DNA of 64,000 nt from Argyresthia goedartella. Lineage: Eukaryota > Arthropoda > Insecta > Lepidoptera > Argyresthiidae. Under the pieces are notes generated by a model. It searched no databases. It was not told where the DNA came from and saw only the letters and a program-made list of their open reading frames with translations. Position 1 is the stretch's first letter. Each line of letters opens with the position of its first letter. This document shows, in pieces, positions 42,582 through 53,576 of this stretch. The stretch spans positions 31,560,703-31,624,702 of the forward strand of contig OX463822.1 of NCBI GenBank assembly GCA_949825045.1, written 5' to 3'. A program made the position numbers and the translations under genes.

Positions 42582-43680
42582 ATTTTGGAGTCGCTCGAGT
42601 TTGTTCAGTAGATCTTCGTTCGCACTGGCCCAGCAAACATCGGCGTAGTCTATTAAAGGCAGAAGAAGGGTCTGAGCTAGCATGATTTTAGTCTGCCTAG
42701 GCAGGAAGAACTGCAAACGCCGAAGAGAATGAAAGGATGCAAAGACTCGTCTGCTGACCTCACAAACATGGGGCGACCAGGATAATAGATTGTCAAAAAC
42801 AACGCCAAGATTTTTGGCTTTCTCGCTATACTTGACAATGGTACCGTCAAAAAGAACGGGATCAACGGACTTATTCTGCAACAAATCAAGTAAGTGCCGT
42901 GTACCTAGTATCATCACCTGAGACTTTTCCGGGTTGACTAATAGCCCATACGAAAGAGACCATTTCCTGATGTTGTCGAGGTCAGCATTCAAAGCCTCAA
43001 CAGTCGAAGTCAGATCACACAGGGGAAAATGCCGATAAATTTGAAGGTCATCTGCATAAAGATGATACGAGGAAGACAATACATCCGAGATGGAATGGAT
43101 GAAAACTGAGAAGAGAAGAGGGGAAAGGATGCCACCCTGCGGAACACCTGTAGAGAGCTTGCACCATTCTGTAGTGACCTCTTCAGACTTGATGCGCTGC
43201 TGGCGGTCTCTCAAGTAAGAGTCAAACCAGCGAGCCGAGTGTGAAGAGACGTTAAGCGATTTTAAGATTTCAACAAGTATATCGAAGTCGACGCAGTTGA
43301 AGGCGCTGCTAAAGTCTAGGAGAGTCAGGACTATCAGCTGCTTCTTATCCATTGCCAGTTGGATATCGTCAGTTACCTTGAGTAGTGCTGTGGTGGTGCT
43401 ATGCCCCGGTCTAAAACCAGACTGAAAAGGGTTCAGTAAATTCATGGAGGAAAGGTACGAGGACAGCTGGGTGTGGACAATTGATTCAAGGATTTTGGAA
43501 AGGATTGGTAGGATGGAAATGGGACGGAACTCTTTGAAGGAGGACGGGTTAGACGTTTTAGGTAGGGGTAACACTAATGCTCTTTTCCACTGGCTCGGGA
43601 AGCAGTACTCGCTCAGCGACGCATTGATTATATGCGTTATGGGTTGTAACAAATGATCAAGCCTTTGACGATATTGCTAG
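42582..43680 (-). pseudogene. LINE family Y, RT piece (nested, 5'-truncated)
   Basis: Minus frame from about 43652 down to 42582: RT with KEFRPISILPILSKILESIV, LLDFSSAFNCVDFDIL, STGVPQGGILSPLLFSVFI and HLYADDLQIYRHF, plus the thumb (KNLGVVFDNLLSWSPHV). No endonuclease precedes it, so the insertion was truncated. The frame is intact within this piece. It continues at 36830 downwards after the LTR element. The direct repeat GTCTT is present at the 5' junction (next to 43682) and 3' junction (next to 36171), a likely target duplication. Confidence 0.88.
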
Positions 43681-43681
43681 A

Positions 43682-44790
43682 CTAAAGACTAAAGGGTGAT
43701 TCACCTGTCGTGGCATTTGGGGTATTGTTGATTCCCCATACAACATCTGCCAACTTATTGTCCCAAGTGCACTCAGACTGTGTCATTGTATTACGTCCAT
43801 TTAACAGAGTTATATTCACGCGTTGAACTTGTCCATTGGACCGCGGGCTAGCCATGGCGTTCAGAACATGCTTGAACTGCGTTTCCTGTGCGAATTGCTT
43901 AAAGTATCGGCTTGTGAAAGCCTTTCCTCTATCTGTAATAATTCTCACAGGATTGCCGAACAAGGTAAATACCTCTTTTAGAAGCCTTATCGTCTCAATG
44001 GAACTGCAACTTTTCGTGGCTTTAGCAAAAACGAATTTCGTGAATGAATCTATGATTCACAGAACATACGTATGGCGATTTCGTGTCTTTACAAAAGGAC
44101 CTGGATGGTCGGCATGCAGAGTATGCATTGGAATGGCTTGCTTCTCTATCGGGTGTAACTCTCCCTCTACCCTGCCATAATTACCTTTACCAAATGCGCA
44201 CTGTAAACAGGGATTGATGTATTTCCGAATAAACCTAGTCATTTTCGGGAACCAGAACTGTGCTTAAATCCCCTGCTCACATTTGTCGAACCCTGGGTGT
44301 CCTATCTGATCATGGAGCTTTTGTAAGAGACCATACTTACCTAATTTTGGAATAACAAAGCGATCACCTGCCAGAGTTTTTCTATACAAAATATCTTCCT
44401 TCTCTATGTAATTTTCTGAGATGTCAGCGTTAATATCATCAGACCGTAGTTGGGTAAGTAGGTATGCTCTGAATATTATCATCCTGCATTTTTATAGTCA
44501 TTAGCCAGTCACAGTTGTCAATTATCAGTACATGGTTTGAAACAGGGTTCCTGCTTAGGGCATCTACATGCTTCATTCTTTCCCCAGCCCTGTATTCAAT
44601 GTCGACATCGAATTCCTGGATGGTAAGCCACAAGCGGGCAATGCGGGGAATGAGGTCCTTTTTGGTTAACGTAGTTCGTAGAGCACTGCAGTCGGTGACT
44701 ACCCTAACTGGTATCCCAATCAGGTAAATACGGAAGCGCTTAAGAGATTCTACCACAGCTAAGGTTTCAAGTTCATATCAAAGGGATGAT
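43682..44790 (-). pseudogene. Gypsy 'A' pol: RNase H, integrase zinc finger and core
   Basis: Minus strand from about 44785: YELETLAVVESLKRFRIYLI, then VVTDCSALRTTLTK and AGERMKHVDALSRNP (RNase H end). Integrase zinc finger follows (IGHPGFDKC ... YINPCLQC) with TAA at 44264-44266 inside. The core is HADHPGPF, a TGA near 44055, IIDSFTKFVF, then RIITDRGKAFTS and SPRSNGQVQRVN (the Glu position reads Gln-Arg rather than Glu-Arg). One frame change lies near 44460. It breaks off at SPFSL (43682) and resumes at 36171. Confidence 0.8.
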
Positions 44791-44845
44791 AGTTTGAAGC
44801 CTATCGCTTATTTCAGTAGGGTAACGACAAAAGAGGAATGTTTAT
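44786..44845 (+). pseudogene. Inverted RNase H snippet of gypsy 'A'
   Basis: The plus strand reads LKPIAYFSRVTTKEEC, the RNase H segment that should precede YELETLAVV on the minus strand. A local inversion therefore lies at about 44785. Confidence 0.6.
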
Positions 44846-46985
44846 AGTTGACTTATAGACAGACTACTTAAATAATTATTAACGTCTTCGAAGTCACCTG
44901 TATATTAATATAGTTAGTAGAAATAGTGATGACACCTTTCACAGTGATGACATTGTAAATTGTAACCTTAGAGGTATGGAATAGCCACAGATATGGAACA
45001 ACTAATAATTGTTTCGCCCGGATGTTTTTAGCCCTTAGTAAAAGTGGTTTGTATTGATGTGAAGATAGAGTGCTAAACGTTTTGCTGACGTCTTCTCAGT
45101 CACCTTGTAGACACCAATTTATTTATTATTTCCCCTACAACAATTATACAGGTTTGAAGAGTTTTGCGAAACCTTTCCAATTTTGTTTTTCGGCTAGATA
45201 TTGTCGCTTCGAGCTCAGGGTCTGAACCAATTTGGTTTCCGCTTTTCCTTTAACGGCACACTGGACGTCAGGTACGGCAAAAGTAGGAGAGGTGCGTTAT
45301 TTACCTCCTCTGGACTACTTAGATCTAAAATGAAAAAAAAACGTAATTAAAAATTAAATTACCCGACTGTGGTTCTACACTAAAAAGCACAAAACAAGCA
45401 GATAAAACTTAAGGTAATTATTGAGATGATATGATTATGATACTTTTTTGTGCTTCTCTGCTATGTATTATATATTATATATTACTCAAAGCCGATATAC
45501 AAAATTTTTGGTAAGTAACTGATGGGTACGACTTGTGTTAGTGTGCTAGGTAATTAAAGTTTTGCAAGATAGTAAGTACGAGCTTTCATCCATGATTCCA
45601 TCCTTATAATACAGTCCAAACCAAAAACTAAGCAACCGCTTGATAACCATGCAGAATAAATTAATGAAGTAAGTAGGTAGTTAGTGTAGTGATAAATTTG
45701 TAAAAAAAAACACCTACAAAAACACGTATAATTTATTATAATAATAAAACCAAAAGTTTACAACAAAATATTGAATGACAACCGTGTCCCAGACCAAAAA
45801 TTAAACCAGAAAAGAGATAAAAAAACTGAAATTGTCTATGTCGCAAATGAACAACGAAATTGCTTATGACGCTGTATGCGGACTTTGATCAGGACTTGAC
45901 GTGAAGATGAAATGAATGTATGAGGAGGATATGAAGTGCAAATGGAATGAACGAGGGGTTATATGAACGATTGCCCAAAAGTATGCCGAAAATATCTTAA
46001 ACGGTGGCGTGCAAATGCCTTTAGGAATTTAGATGGAATAATGAACAGACGACCTAATCCTGTTCAAAGATACCTATAAAGATGTCGAAAGAGTGAAGCC
46101 GCGCGAAATTTAAATTAAAATACATATGACAGTTCTATTAAACAAAAAATATGGATTGGGACAAAAAATACGGGATCTCCTTATGCGGCGTCCAAGTTCC
46201 TCCTTCACGTACGCCTGCCTGCCTGCGTCTGCCTGCTCCAAAGCACGCCTTGGTGAGGTCTACGCGTCCGCGGTGTCGGTTTCGAAAATTGCGCAGCTCT
46301 CCACCAAAAGCTACAAATAAGATATAATGATAAGTACCAGAATAACGCTAACACGACCAAAATGCCACCATGGAATATAAACACCAAATACATACCCAGA
46401 TCGCTTCCAACGTCTGGCCTTTGAGTTCAGATGAAAAAATGGATGAAATATCGGGAAAATATCAGGAATATTTTAGGCCGGCATCAATTCTTGCCCAAGG
46501 ACAATTCTTCTTGTGTCAAGGCTGCCCAAAACACATTACACGACCACTCACAACGCGAACAAAACTGGTCAAACGAGAAAAATGTGCACCAATATGCTTA
46601 CGACTCAAAACACATGTACGAAACAAAGTCACACACAATACAATACCGTCAATGAATAAATATTGTAATTTACCGTATAAAATTTGCTAAATCTTGAAGA
46701 AACCCGGACTACACGCACACTCACAGCGACTCGCTCAATGAGACTGCGCAATATGCCGGATTATGCCGCAACTTGCTCTAGCCATTAATTTACACAGCTA
46801 CGCACACGTCCAAAGGCGTACTGTCATAGTAGGCAACTTGTCAATGTGTGTATGAAGGACTTCCTAAAATTGTTCGTTGAAGCTTTTGTTGTGACACCAC
46901 AAAATCATGAATTAGTGTGATATGACACAATAAAATGCTCCTCCTTAACATACTACCTACGTAAATTGACCGTCTGCAGACGGGT
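44846..46985. other. Unassigned stretch
   Basis: About 2.1 kb, AT-rich. Two related short blocks (ACGTCTTCGAAGTCACCTGTA near 44882, ACGTCTTCTCAGTCACCTTGT near 45088) and a GCCTGCCTGC run near 46213 are the only patterns noted. It is possibly the remaining 5' part of gypsy 'A' beyond recognition. Confidence 0.4.
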
Positions 46986-46989
46986 TGAA

Positions 46990-47860
46990 AGTCTTGATCA
47001 CTTAAAATTGAACGTCACCAGGCGTGGTGCCCTATCAGGAACTCTCAAAATACCGCCCTTCGACGTGTTGCCCCGCAACGTGTTAAGCCCCAACCAATAA
47101 GAGACTCCCAACCAAACCATGAGCGAGGATGGAAAATGACCTCGTTGGACACGCGGAATACGGTTGCTCGCTTCTTCACTGCTGTGTGCTTACACCTTAT
47201 TATTTTGTTTGTTGTAGCTCTCTTCCACGGTGAAAATTTTTTCATCCGAAAAAAGAATTTCCCGATGCTTTTTTTTTCCCGCGTACCGCTTCAACAAAGC
47301 GCGGCATAGCTTCAGTCTCAGGTCCATTAAACGAGCGTCCAAACGATGTCCTGTTTTTCTTCGATATGCCCTAAGCCCTAAGTCTTCATTTAGCACCCTT
47401 TTCACCGTGGTCTTGCTTAACCCCATCTGAAGGGCCAAGAGTTTCTGCTTACGTATGGGATTTCTTTAAATTCGCGCCTTCACAGCTTTTATCACTGCTG
47501 GAGTCCTAACAGAGCGAGGGCGACCACTTCTTGACCTGTCATCTACACTAGAGTCTTCATTGTATCGTTTTATGGTACGATAAACGAATCTTTTGGTTAT
47601 ATTCAAATTTTTCGGTAAGTCGAAAATCGGAATTGGCGCGTAACCGCAACGATGCAACGCAATAACTGCGACACGGTCTTCTTTAAGTGTCCACTCCATA
47701 TTTAAAAAATGAGGAAAATTCTAAAAAGTACACATTTTTATTTTCATGAAAAATTCGAAATTCGAATTCAATAAACTTTTTTGTGGCCAGCGTTCTAAAT
47801 TCAAAAGTTTTTATTGTGTGACAGAACTTATGACCTGACTGTGTAGGTTAAATACCCTTG
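46990..47860 (-). pseudogene. Tc1/mariner-like transposase, truncated
   Basis: Minus frame from ATG 47699 (MEWTLKEDRVAVIALHRCGY): paired-type helix-turn-helix (ITKRFVYRTIKRYNE), the GRPRSVRT linker, a second HTH (LSKTTVKRVLNEDLG), and the first catalytic Asp in ILFSDEKIFTVEES. TAA at 47466-47468 and TAA after NKQNNKV (47190-47192) interrupt one continuous frame. The following HSSEEASNRIPRVQRG and SLMVWLGVSYW are in the same frame. The second and third acidic residues are missing, as the frame runs out near 47030. A 5' terminal region with GTGGCCAGCGTTCTAAATTC lies near 47783-47830. Confidence 0.8.
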
Positions 47861-48604
47861 ACTACCGGCGTTGTAGTTCATCGAGTGTAATAATATACCT
47901 AAGAGGAGACTGTAGCTTTAAAAAAATCGCCATTTTTAACACTTTATTCCAACATAACCTAAAAAGTTATTTATACGAAATAACTTTTAAATATCGAAAG
48001 ACCTTAATTTTCCGAATTATTTTACGTAGTTTATATGTACTATTTTAGGTAAATAGTTTTTAGACAAGATTAGAGTATAATTAGCAAGTTTAGTTGTTTT
48101 CCGGTTTTTTCGTCAAAATCTTTTTTGAAGGCGCGTCAAAATTGAGATGAGAAAAATGATAAACAATCTAATTAAACTTACAAGCGCACTAATAATTAAC
48201 TTACACTGCAATAATACTGTTGATCATCGATACTTATGGTACATTTAGTGATGTAAATGTTGCAAATACATTGCCAAATAATATGCGATGTATTAATATA
48301 ATTGCATGACTTTAAAGCTTTTACTATCCACTTTTGACACTGAAAACGCTACAAATGAGTTATAAGGTTATATCAAAATACTTTTCTAAGTTCTAGCTGA
48401 CACCGTTATAATTTGTTACTCAAGGTTTCAATTATCTTCATTATAAAGGTGCAATAATTGTTTTGAGCGGAAATTGACGATCTTATAAACCTCGTATGTA
48501 GAAGTCTCTGATCGTCAATTTCCGCTTGAAATTTTAGATAGAACCACTATAACGAGTTTATACAAGCCTGTTCGGGACAAAGTTTCCCGCTCAACACAAA
48601 CTCC
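47861..48604. other. Unassigned AT-rich stretch containing a hairpin
   Basis: There is no gene. The one notable item is the inverted repeat at 48466-48526. Confidence 0.5.
48466..48526. repeat. Perfect 17-bp inverted repeat (hairpin)
   Basis: AGCGGAAATTGACGATC (48466-48482) is exactly inverted at 48510-48526, leaving a 27-base loop. Confidence 0.85.
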
Positions 48605-49085
48605 TAAAGGATGTGGGACGAGCCGCTCTGCCTTCGAAGGCGCGAGAGCCTGCTCAACGCGGCAACCGACTCTGCAGAGCGTGCCCGTCTGCTCGCTACC
48701 AGGGAACGAGAGTCAGGGCACTGGCTGCACGCCATCCCGTCCAGACAGCTCGGTGCACTAATGGGCAGGACCACCTGGCCGTCTGTCTGCGATGTGGGAT
48801 AAAAACCAATAGGTATATCGCTGGCGCTGCGGTGACAGGGTGTGCCATCAAGGACACCAGGGCCTGTCCTGCCATTATAGCATCGGCCGTTTCCCCAGAC
48901 ATGCTGCTCTAAATTATATTATCCGCCGGGCCCTTTCCAGCGCGGGCGTGCTACGGCGGTGCGTGTACCTAAAGCCCACGACGACGGCAAGAGGCCCGAC
49001 GGACTGACGCTCAATCCGTGACAGCATGGGAAGTCGCTAGTGTGGGACGCGACATGTGTTGACACGCTAGCGCCATGCCACTTAC
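48605..49085 (+). pseudogene. Retroelement-type ORF C-terminal fragment
   Basis: One frame from 48611 reads MWDEPLCLRRRESLLNAATD and RARLLATRERESGHWLHAIP. A second gives [12 protein letters not shown] third, near 48975-49075, gives [13 protein letters not shown], a stop (expected Trp), then QHGKSLVWDATCVDTLAPCH. The GKRPDG...LVWDATCVDTLAPSH ending is a pattern I know from many arthropod reverse-transcriptase-associated ORFs. The class of the parent element is uncertain. Confidence 0.65.
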
Positions 49086-49259
49086 GTACGTACTGTACGT
49101 TCCCAATTTAAAATATGCATAACACAATACAATATGGCGGACAGGTGTGCATGTAAAATGGAAATTATGTACTTACTTTCTAGTTTACTAGTAACAACTT
49201 GGTGTTTATGAATAAAATAGATAAAATAAAAAATCAGCATATAGGAAACCTATAGAGTC

Positions 49260-50040
49260 AAGCAAGGGCTGGATAGTCCACGTTTTCCATTCTCTTCCGT
49301 ATAAACAAGGTACTCTGTGGTGAACAGTCAACGCCATTAATTTTCTTTGCGCCATACTAATGTGAGCCATGGCTGTCAGCGATTGGTTTTATTTCTGTAG
49401 GTGGGGGATGGCTGTGTATAAAACCCGTCCCGGCGCTACACGCGTTTGCTTGCGCATTCTCTCTCGCTCACTGTGTGTGTTAAATCTGTTACGTTTTTGT
49501 TTTGTTTTGTTAATTTGTTGTTGTGTCATCTCCTTGTTACTGGTGACTTTCTTGTTGAATTTGTTGTTTTTTACCCACGACGGAACGGAGATGGTATATG
49601 CGTTTGGGGTGAGAGGATGTTTGTGCAAACCAAAGTTGCCATTTTTCTCAAAAACTACCAATCCGATTTTGATGCGGTTTTCAGTAATGGGTTAGGGTTT
49701 GATTGATGCATGTTCTTAGATAGGTATTACGGTGACAACTCACCAGGGGGCGCTGCAGTAAACATTTATCTGTGCAAAATCACAACCACGAGTCTGATTT
49801 TGATGCCGTTTTTCAGTGATGAGTACTGGTTTGATTGCTGCATGTTCTTAGATACGTGTTACGATGACCACTCACCAGGGGGCGCTGCGGTAAACATTTG
49901 TTTGTGCAAAACTAAAACTATTCGTTTGATTCTGATGCGGTTTTTTTTAATGGGTTTGTGGTTGATTAGTGAGGGTTCATAAATAGGTGTTACTGTAGGA
50001 ACTCACTAGGGGGCACTGCAGTGACATTGTTTATATTAGC
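49260..50040. repeat. Diverged tandem units with TTTGATGCGGTTTT and CAGGGGGCGCTGC
   Basis: Three units of about 130-150 bp (about 49660-49790, 49791-49930, 49931-50040) share TTTTGATGCGGTTTTCAGT, TGCATGTTCTTAGATA and CTCACCAGGGGGCGCTGCAG. The same GATTTTGATGCGGTTTTCTG motif occurs near 22017. The upstream part (49260-49560) has a TATA-like GTATAAAACCC but no supported gene. Confidence 0.6.
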
Positions 50041-50274
50041 TACTAAATATGAAAGAAAATCGATAGAACTTTCTTCTAAGAGGCACTGCATTGATATAGT
50101 TTATATTAGCTACTGAAAACTTGTGCGCTGCGTTGCGTCGCGTCATCGATTTTCCATACTTTTGACAGTGGCATGTCACTGTCAAATATTTGGAAAAAGT
50201 TGAGGATAAACGGGGCCTCCCCCTCAGTGAACCAAGTATTTGTGTGGGAAAGGGAGCAAAAGACGATGGCTACT

Positions 50275-50490
50275 TTATGGCCTTTCTTCTGCGTCCTCGG
50301 TTTGCGACCGGCGGCGTATAGTTTGTCTCAATCGCTCTAATTCTTCCAACGCTATGCTGTTATGTGGGGTGTTAAAAAGTTTTCTTTGATCTATCGGTAA
50401 TTACTACGCCGTCTAAAGATCGTACTCTATTAAGCGCCACATAAGCTTGTCCTTTGGCGAATGTTTTTGGTCCACGATATATAAACCTAA
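50275..50490 (-). pseudogene. Helitron/PIF1-type helicase C-terminal exon
   Basis: On the minus strand TTTTCTTACTTTTAG (an acceptor-like end) precedes an exon reading FIYRGPKTFAKGQAYVALNR, then VRSLDGVVITDRSK. This is the last conserved helicase motif of PIF1-family proteins (QAYVALSRVRS). A frameshift near 50385 moves the reading to NTPHNSIALEELERLR. In insects such pieces normally come from Helitron RepHel proteins, but a host PIF1 pseudogene cannot be excluded. Confidence 0.65.
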
Positions 50491-50922
50491 AAGTAAGAAA
50501 ATATGGAGAGATATCCCAACAACTTAGCCTACTACTTATTTTAATTAACCTAATAAATTCAAGACGAAGTACGAAAAATATGAAACTAAAAATCAGAACA
50601 AAAAATCAATACTCGTGAATTAAGCTAATGATGTAATGTGGAGGGATATTCCAATTAACCTAACCTAACCAACTTACTTATTCAAATGAAAATTAAAATT
50701 CAAGAAATAATGCTACAACTATTATTACAAACATAACCAAAACTATTATAAATACAACCAAATTTAACCATAATTTGGTAAAACCAAAACTATAGCACGT
50801 ATTATACATATAAATATGGAGTACAATGTACATAATACGTATGCTTGCTCTCTAAAAAGTTTGAAATGAAAAAACAAAATTAAAAATTTTGAAAAAACCA
50901 ACGACGGTTAAAACGTAGTTGA
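50491..50922. other. Unassigned AT-rich stretch
   Basis: There is no supported gene. It may be intron or internal sequence of the Helitron. Confidence 0.45.
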
Positions 50923-51215
50923 AAAAGGATAAAATAATTTTGAAACCCCCGATTCAAAGAATTTATGCTATGAACTTAATAAAAAAACTAAGAAAATCTG
51001 TCGGGGACTGCTATTACGTTTTTTTTTTCTAATTTTATGATTAATAATTTAGAATATGTGTAATTTCAAAATTGAATTTTCTTGCTGCTATTAAATGAAC
51101 TAGTTATTTATATTTAAAATAGATATAGCAGCCCCCGACGGATTTTCTTGTTTTTTTATTAAGTTCATAGTATAAATTCTTTGAGTCGGGGGTTTCAAAA
51201 TTATTTTATCCTTTT
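50923..51215. mobile_element. Foldback element with ~91-bp inverted arms
   Basis: The arms 50923-51013 and 51125-51215 are inverted with only a few mismatches. They start AAAAGGATAAAATAATTTTG, include GAAACCCCCGA, and end inside at GGGGCTGCTAT. The loop is 111 bp. It ends 70 bp before the transposase start at 51286. Confidence 0.85.
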
Positions 51216-51285
51216 AAAAAAATAAAAAAGTTATTTTATTACTGAAGTATTACGTGTGGTACGAACGTTACTTAACGTGTACGTC

Positions 51286-53010
51286 ATGGAAAATCCAAGG
51301 AGACGTGACGCTAGTGCCATTGAAGATACACCGCATTTGCCATCGACATCTGGTAGTGTTTCTCCTCCGAAAAAGAGAAAACAACGAGCATTAATGGATA
51401 CCGAAAAAGTGATGGTACTCAATGTGTATAAACATGTCTATAAGGAAAAGATTGAACAAGAAAAGCTCAACCAAGATTGTGATATTACTCATCCCGACCT
51501 GGTACGAGTCAATAAAAATGAATGTTCTTAAAATTCTTTGGCGGAAATTCTTGATAAATTGAGGACTTCATATATAGAATATTGAAAGAGGAAAAAGAAA
51601 ATGTGAGTGTCACACCTCCTAAAAAGCCCGGCCCGAAAAATACTTTCAAAGATAAATACGACGAGTTCACGTTTTCAGCAATTTGGCGCAAATAACACCA
51701 TTTCTCCCTTAACAACGAGATGCCGAATGTGGCCAAGGTAAGTACTTACTTCTATACTTATGTTTCATAATTATTTTTGTTTCTTTCATTTGCAAGTTTT
51801 TAAAGTCTAAAAATAAATAAATAATAGGTTATATAATTATTTCAGGTACTTCAGGCCGTTAATGATGTGATGACGTAGACTTGCCAAACCTTTGTTTAAC
51901 AAACATGAGAACAATCCTAAAATATTTGAATTTCAAATATATGAAGAGAACGGCGCAGCATGATCATTGACAGACATTATATGTTGGCCAAGATAATTTT
52001 TATTAAAAATGTATGAACTGATGAAATGTGTGATATACTACCAAGACGAAACGATATACTACCAAGACGAAACGATATACTACCAAGACGAAACGATATA
52101 CTACCAAGACGAAACGAAGGTAATTAATTGATTGTGATTTGTTTGGTAGTTTTTGCTGGATATTAATAACGGCAACGCTTGAAATATTCACAGAATATTT
52201 AGTTATACATTCACTTAAAAAAAATACTTGAGGGGGCTTCCAAACAACAGACATGATTTTTTTGCCGTTTTTATGCGGGAGTCCGCCTCGCACTTTTCCT
52301 GTTTTTTTATTTAATTCGTATCTATATTTATATCGGTAATTTTACTATTTTCAGGGCATACCTACACTGTTGAAGACGTGGGTAGACCTGACTGTAGAAA
52401 CACGGCGGCAAGCATTTTTGGAGGGTCTATCCACGGGCCTCAAAGCACCATCTGGAAAAGGACGACGGCTAACTATTTCACACATTGGGAGCGAGGACGG
52501 TTTCGTTGAAGAGGCATTATTAATGTTTACGACAATGTCGGGGAAGGAGGATTACCACCAAGATATGAACAGTGATTGTTTTGAGGAATGGCTTTGGGCC
52601 ATACTTCCAAAGCTGAAACCCAATTCCGTATTGGTATAAGCTAATGCCCCGTACCATTCCAGAAAAATTGATTCCTTCCCCAACATGGTGTGGATTAAAT
52701 CAAGGATACTGGGTAGGATATTTTTTTTATTTTTTTTTGAAAACTCAACCAAAAGAGATTGAATGGACATGGCGAAACCATACAAGAAAACAACGAAATG
52801 GCGCGCGAAAAAGGCATTAATGTCTTGCGACTGCCTCCGTACCATTGCGAGCTCAATCCCATAGAGCTTGTGTGGGCACAGGCGAAGGGGCACGTCGCAA
52901 GACAGAACACAACGTTCAAGATGGAAGAAGTAAAAGAATAATTTATTGAAGGCCTAAACAAAACAACACCGGAAAGATGGAGGGAATGCGTTCACCACGT
53001 AATTTAAACG
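51286..53010 (+). pseudogene. Intron-bearing DDE transposase (insect IS630-like family), broken
   Basis: Starts MENPRRRDASAIEDTPHLPS, then KVMVLNVYKHVYKEKIEQEK (51405-51465). Next come SVTPPKKPGPKNTFKDKYDE (about 51603-51665), a donor GTAAGT at 51740, an acceptor TTATTTCAG at 51845, and VLQAVND. The first catalytic motif (YYQDET) is four-fold repeated at 52033-52116 and followed by a donor-like GTAATT. The exon after CTATTTTCAG (about 52354) gives KTWVDLTVETRRQAFLEGLS and HIGSEDGFVEEAL. The second catalytic Asp (expected in MDNAPYHS) reads stop-Ala-Asn-Ala. The last part is LRLPPYHCELNPIELVWAQA with the catalytic Glu, then WRECVHHVI. Inactive. Confidence 0.8.
52033..52116 (+). repeat. 21-bp tandem repeat x4 encoding IYYQDET
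   Basis: Four perfect copies of a 21-bp unit (ATATACTACCAAGACGAAACG) keep the transposase reading frame and multiply the segment with its first catalytic Asp. Confidence 0.92.
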
Positions 53011-53338
53011 GAACAGAACAAGTTGCAATTATGGCGATGACGATGATGAAATATCTGGTTAATACTTTAATAATACCTACCTACTTGGTTTTTCTACGCT
53101 TACCCAAATTACTTCCTAGTTCCTGCCCTAGTACGGAGCTTATAGTACAATCTACACCGACCGGACGCGACGGAACGCATCTTATTGTGGGGCCAGAAGC
53201 AATGTATGTGCCTGTATGTCAATGTTGTGTTGTATTCAAGTTCAACTTAGCAAACCGAGTCGATATGTACTCGTTACTGATTATCGATATCGGCCGCATA
53301 CTATTTAATTTCGTCTATACATTGGCAACCTTTTATAT

Positions 53339-53576
53339 GTCACTTTAGTCACCATGATTGTGGATTCTACATTAACTTCGCTGCGCTCGTCCCCTCTAGT
53401 CTTCATCTAAGCTACCGCAGTGTCTGCCCTGGTATTTCCAATGCAATTCAAGTTTAAACCAGTTTACAATTTAACGGTTTTATTATAAACTAACGCGTCA
53501 TATCGGAAGCTGTACGGTACAGTTCACAATTTATCGATAGGTTTAAACTAACGGTTTTTATAATCTTACGGTGACA
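53339..53576 (-). repeat. Dispersed repeat (copy 2 of the 855-1205 type)
   Basis: Short inverted ends GTCAC (53340-53344) and GTGAC (53571-53575) sit in TATATGTCAC / GTGACATATA. On the minus strand it reads GTCACCGTAAGATTATAAAA, then GTTTAAACTTGAATTGCA, then GACACTGCGGTAGCTTAGAT, as in copy 1. Confidence 0.7.

Noticed and set aside
49369..49982. Frames of 86-108 codons with hydrophobic stretches (possible membrane protein)
   Set aside because: They cross diverged tandem repeat units, and the hydrophobicity comes from T-rich repeats; two overlapping frames are equally open.
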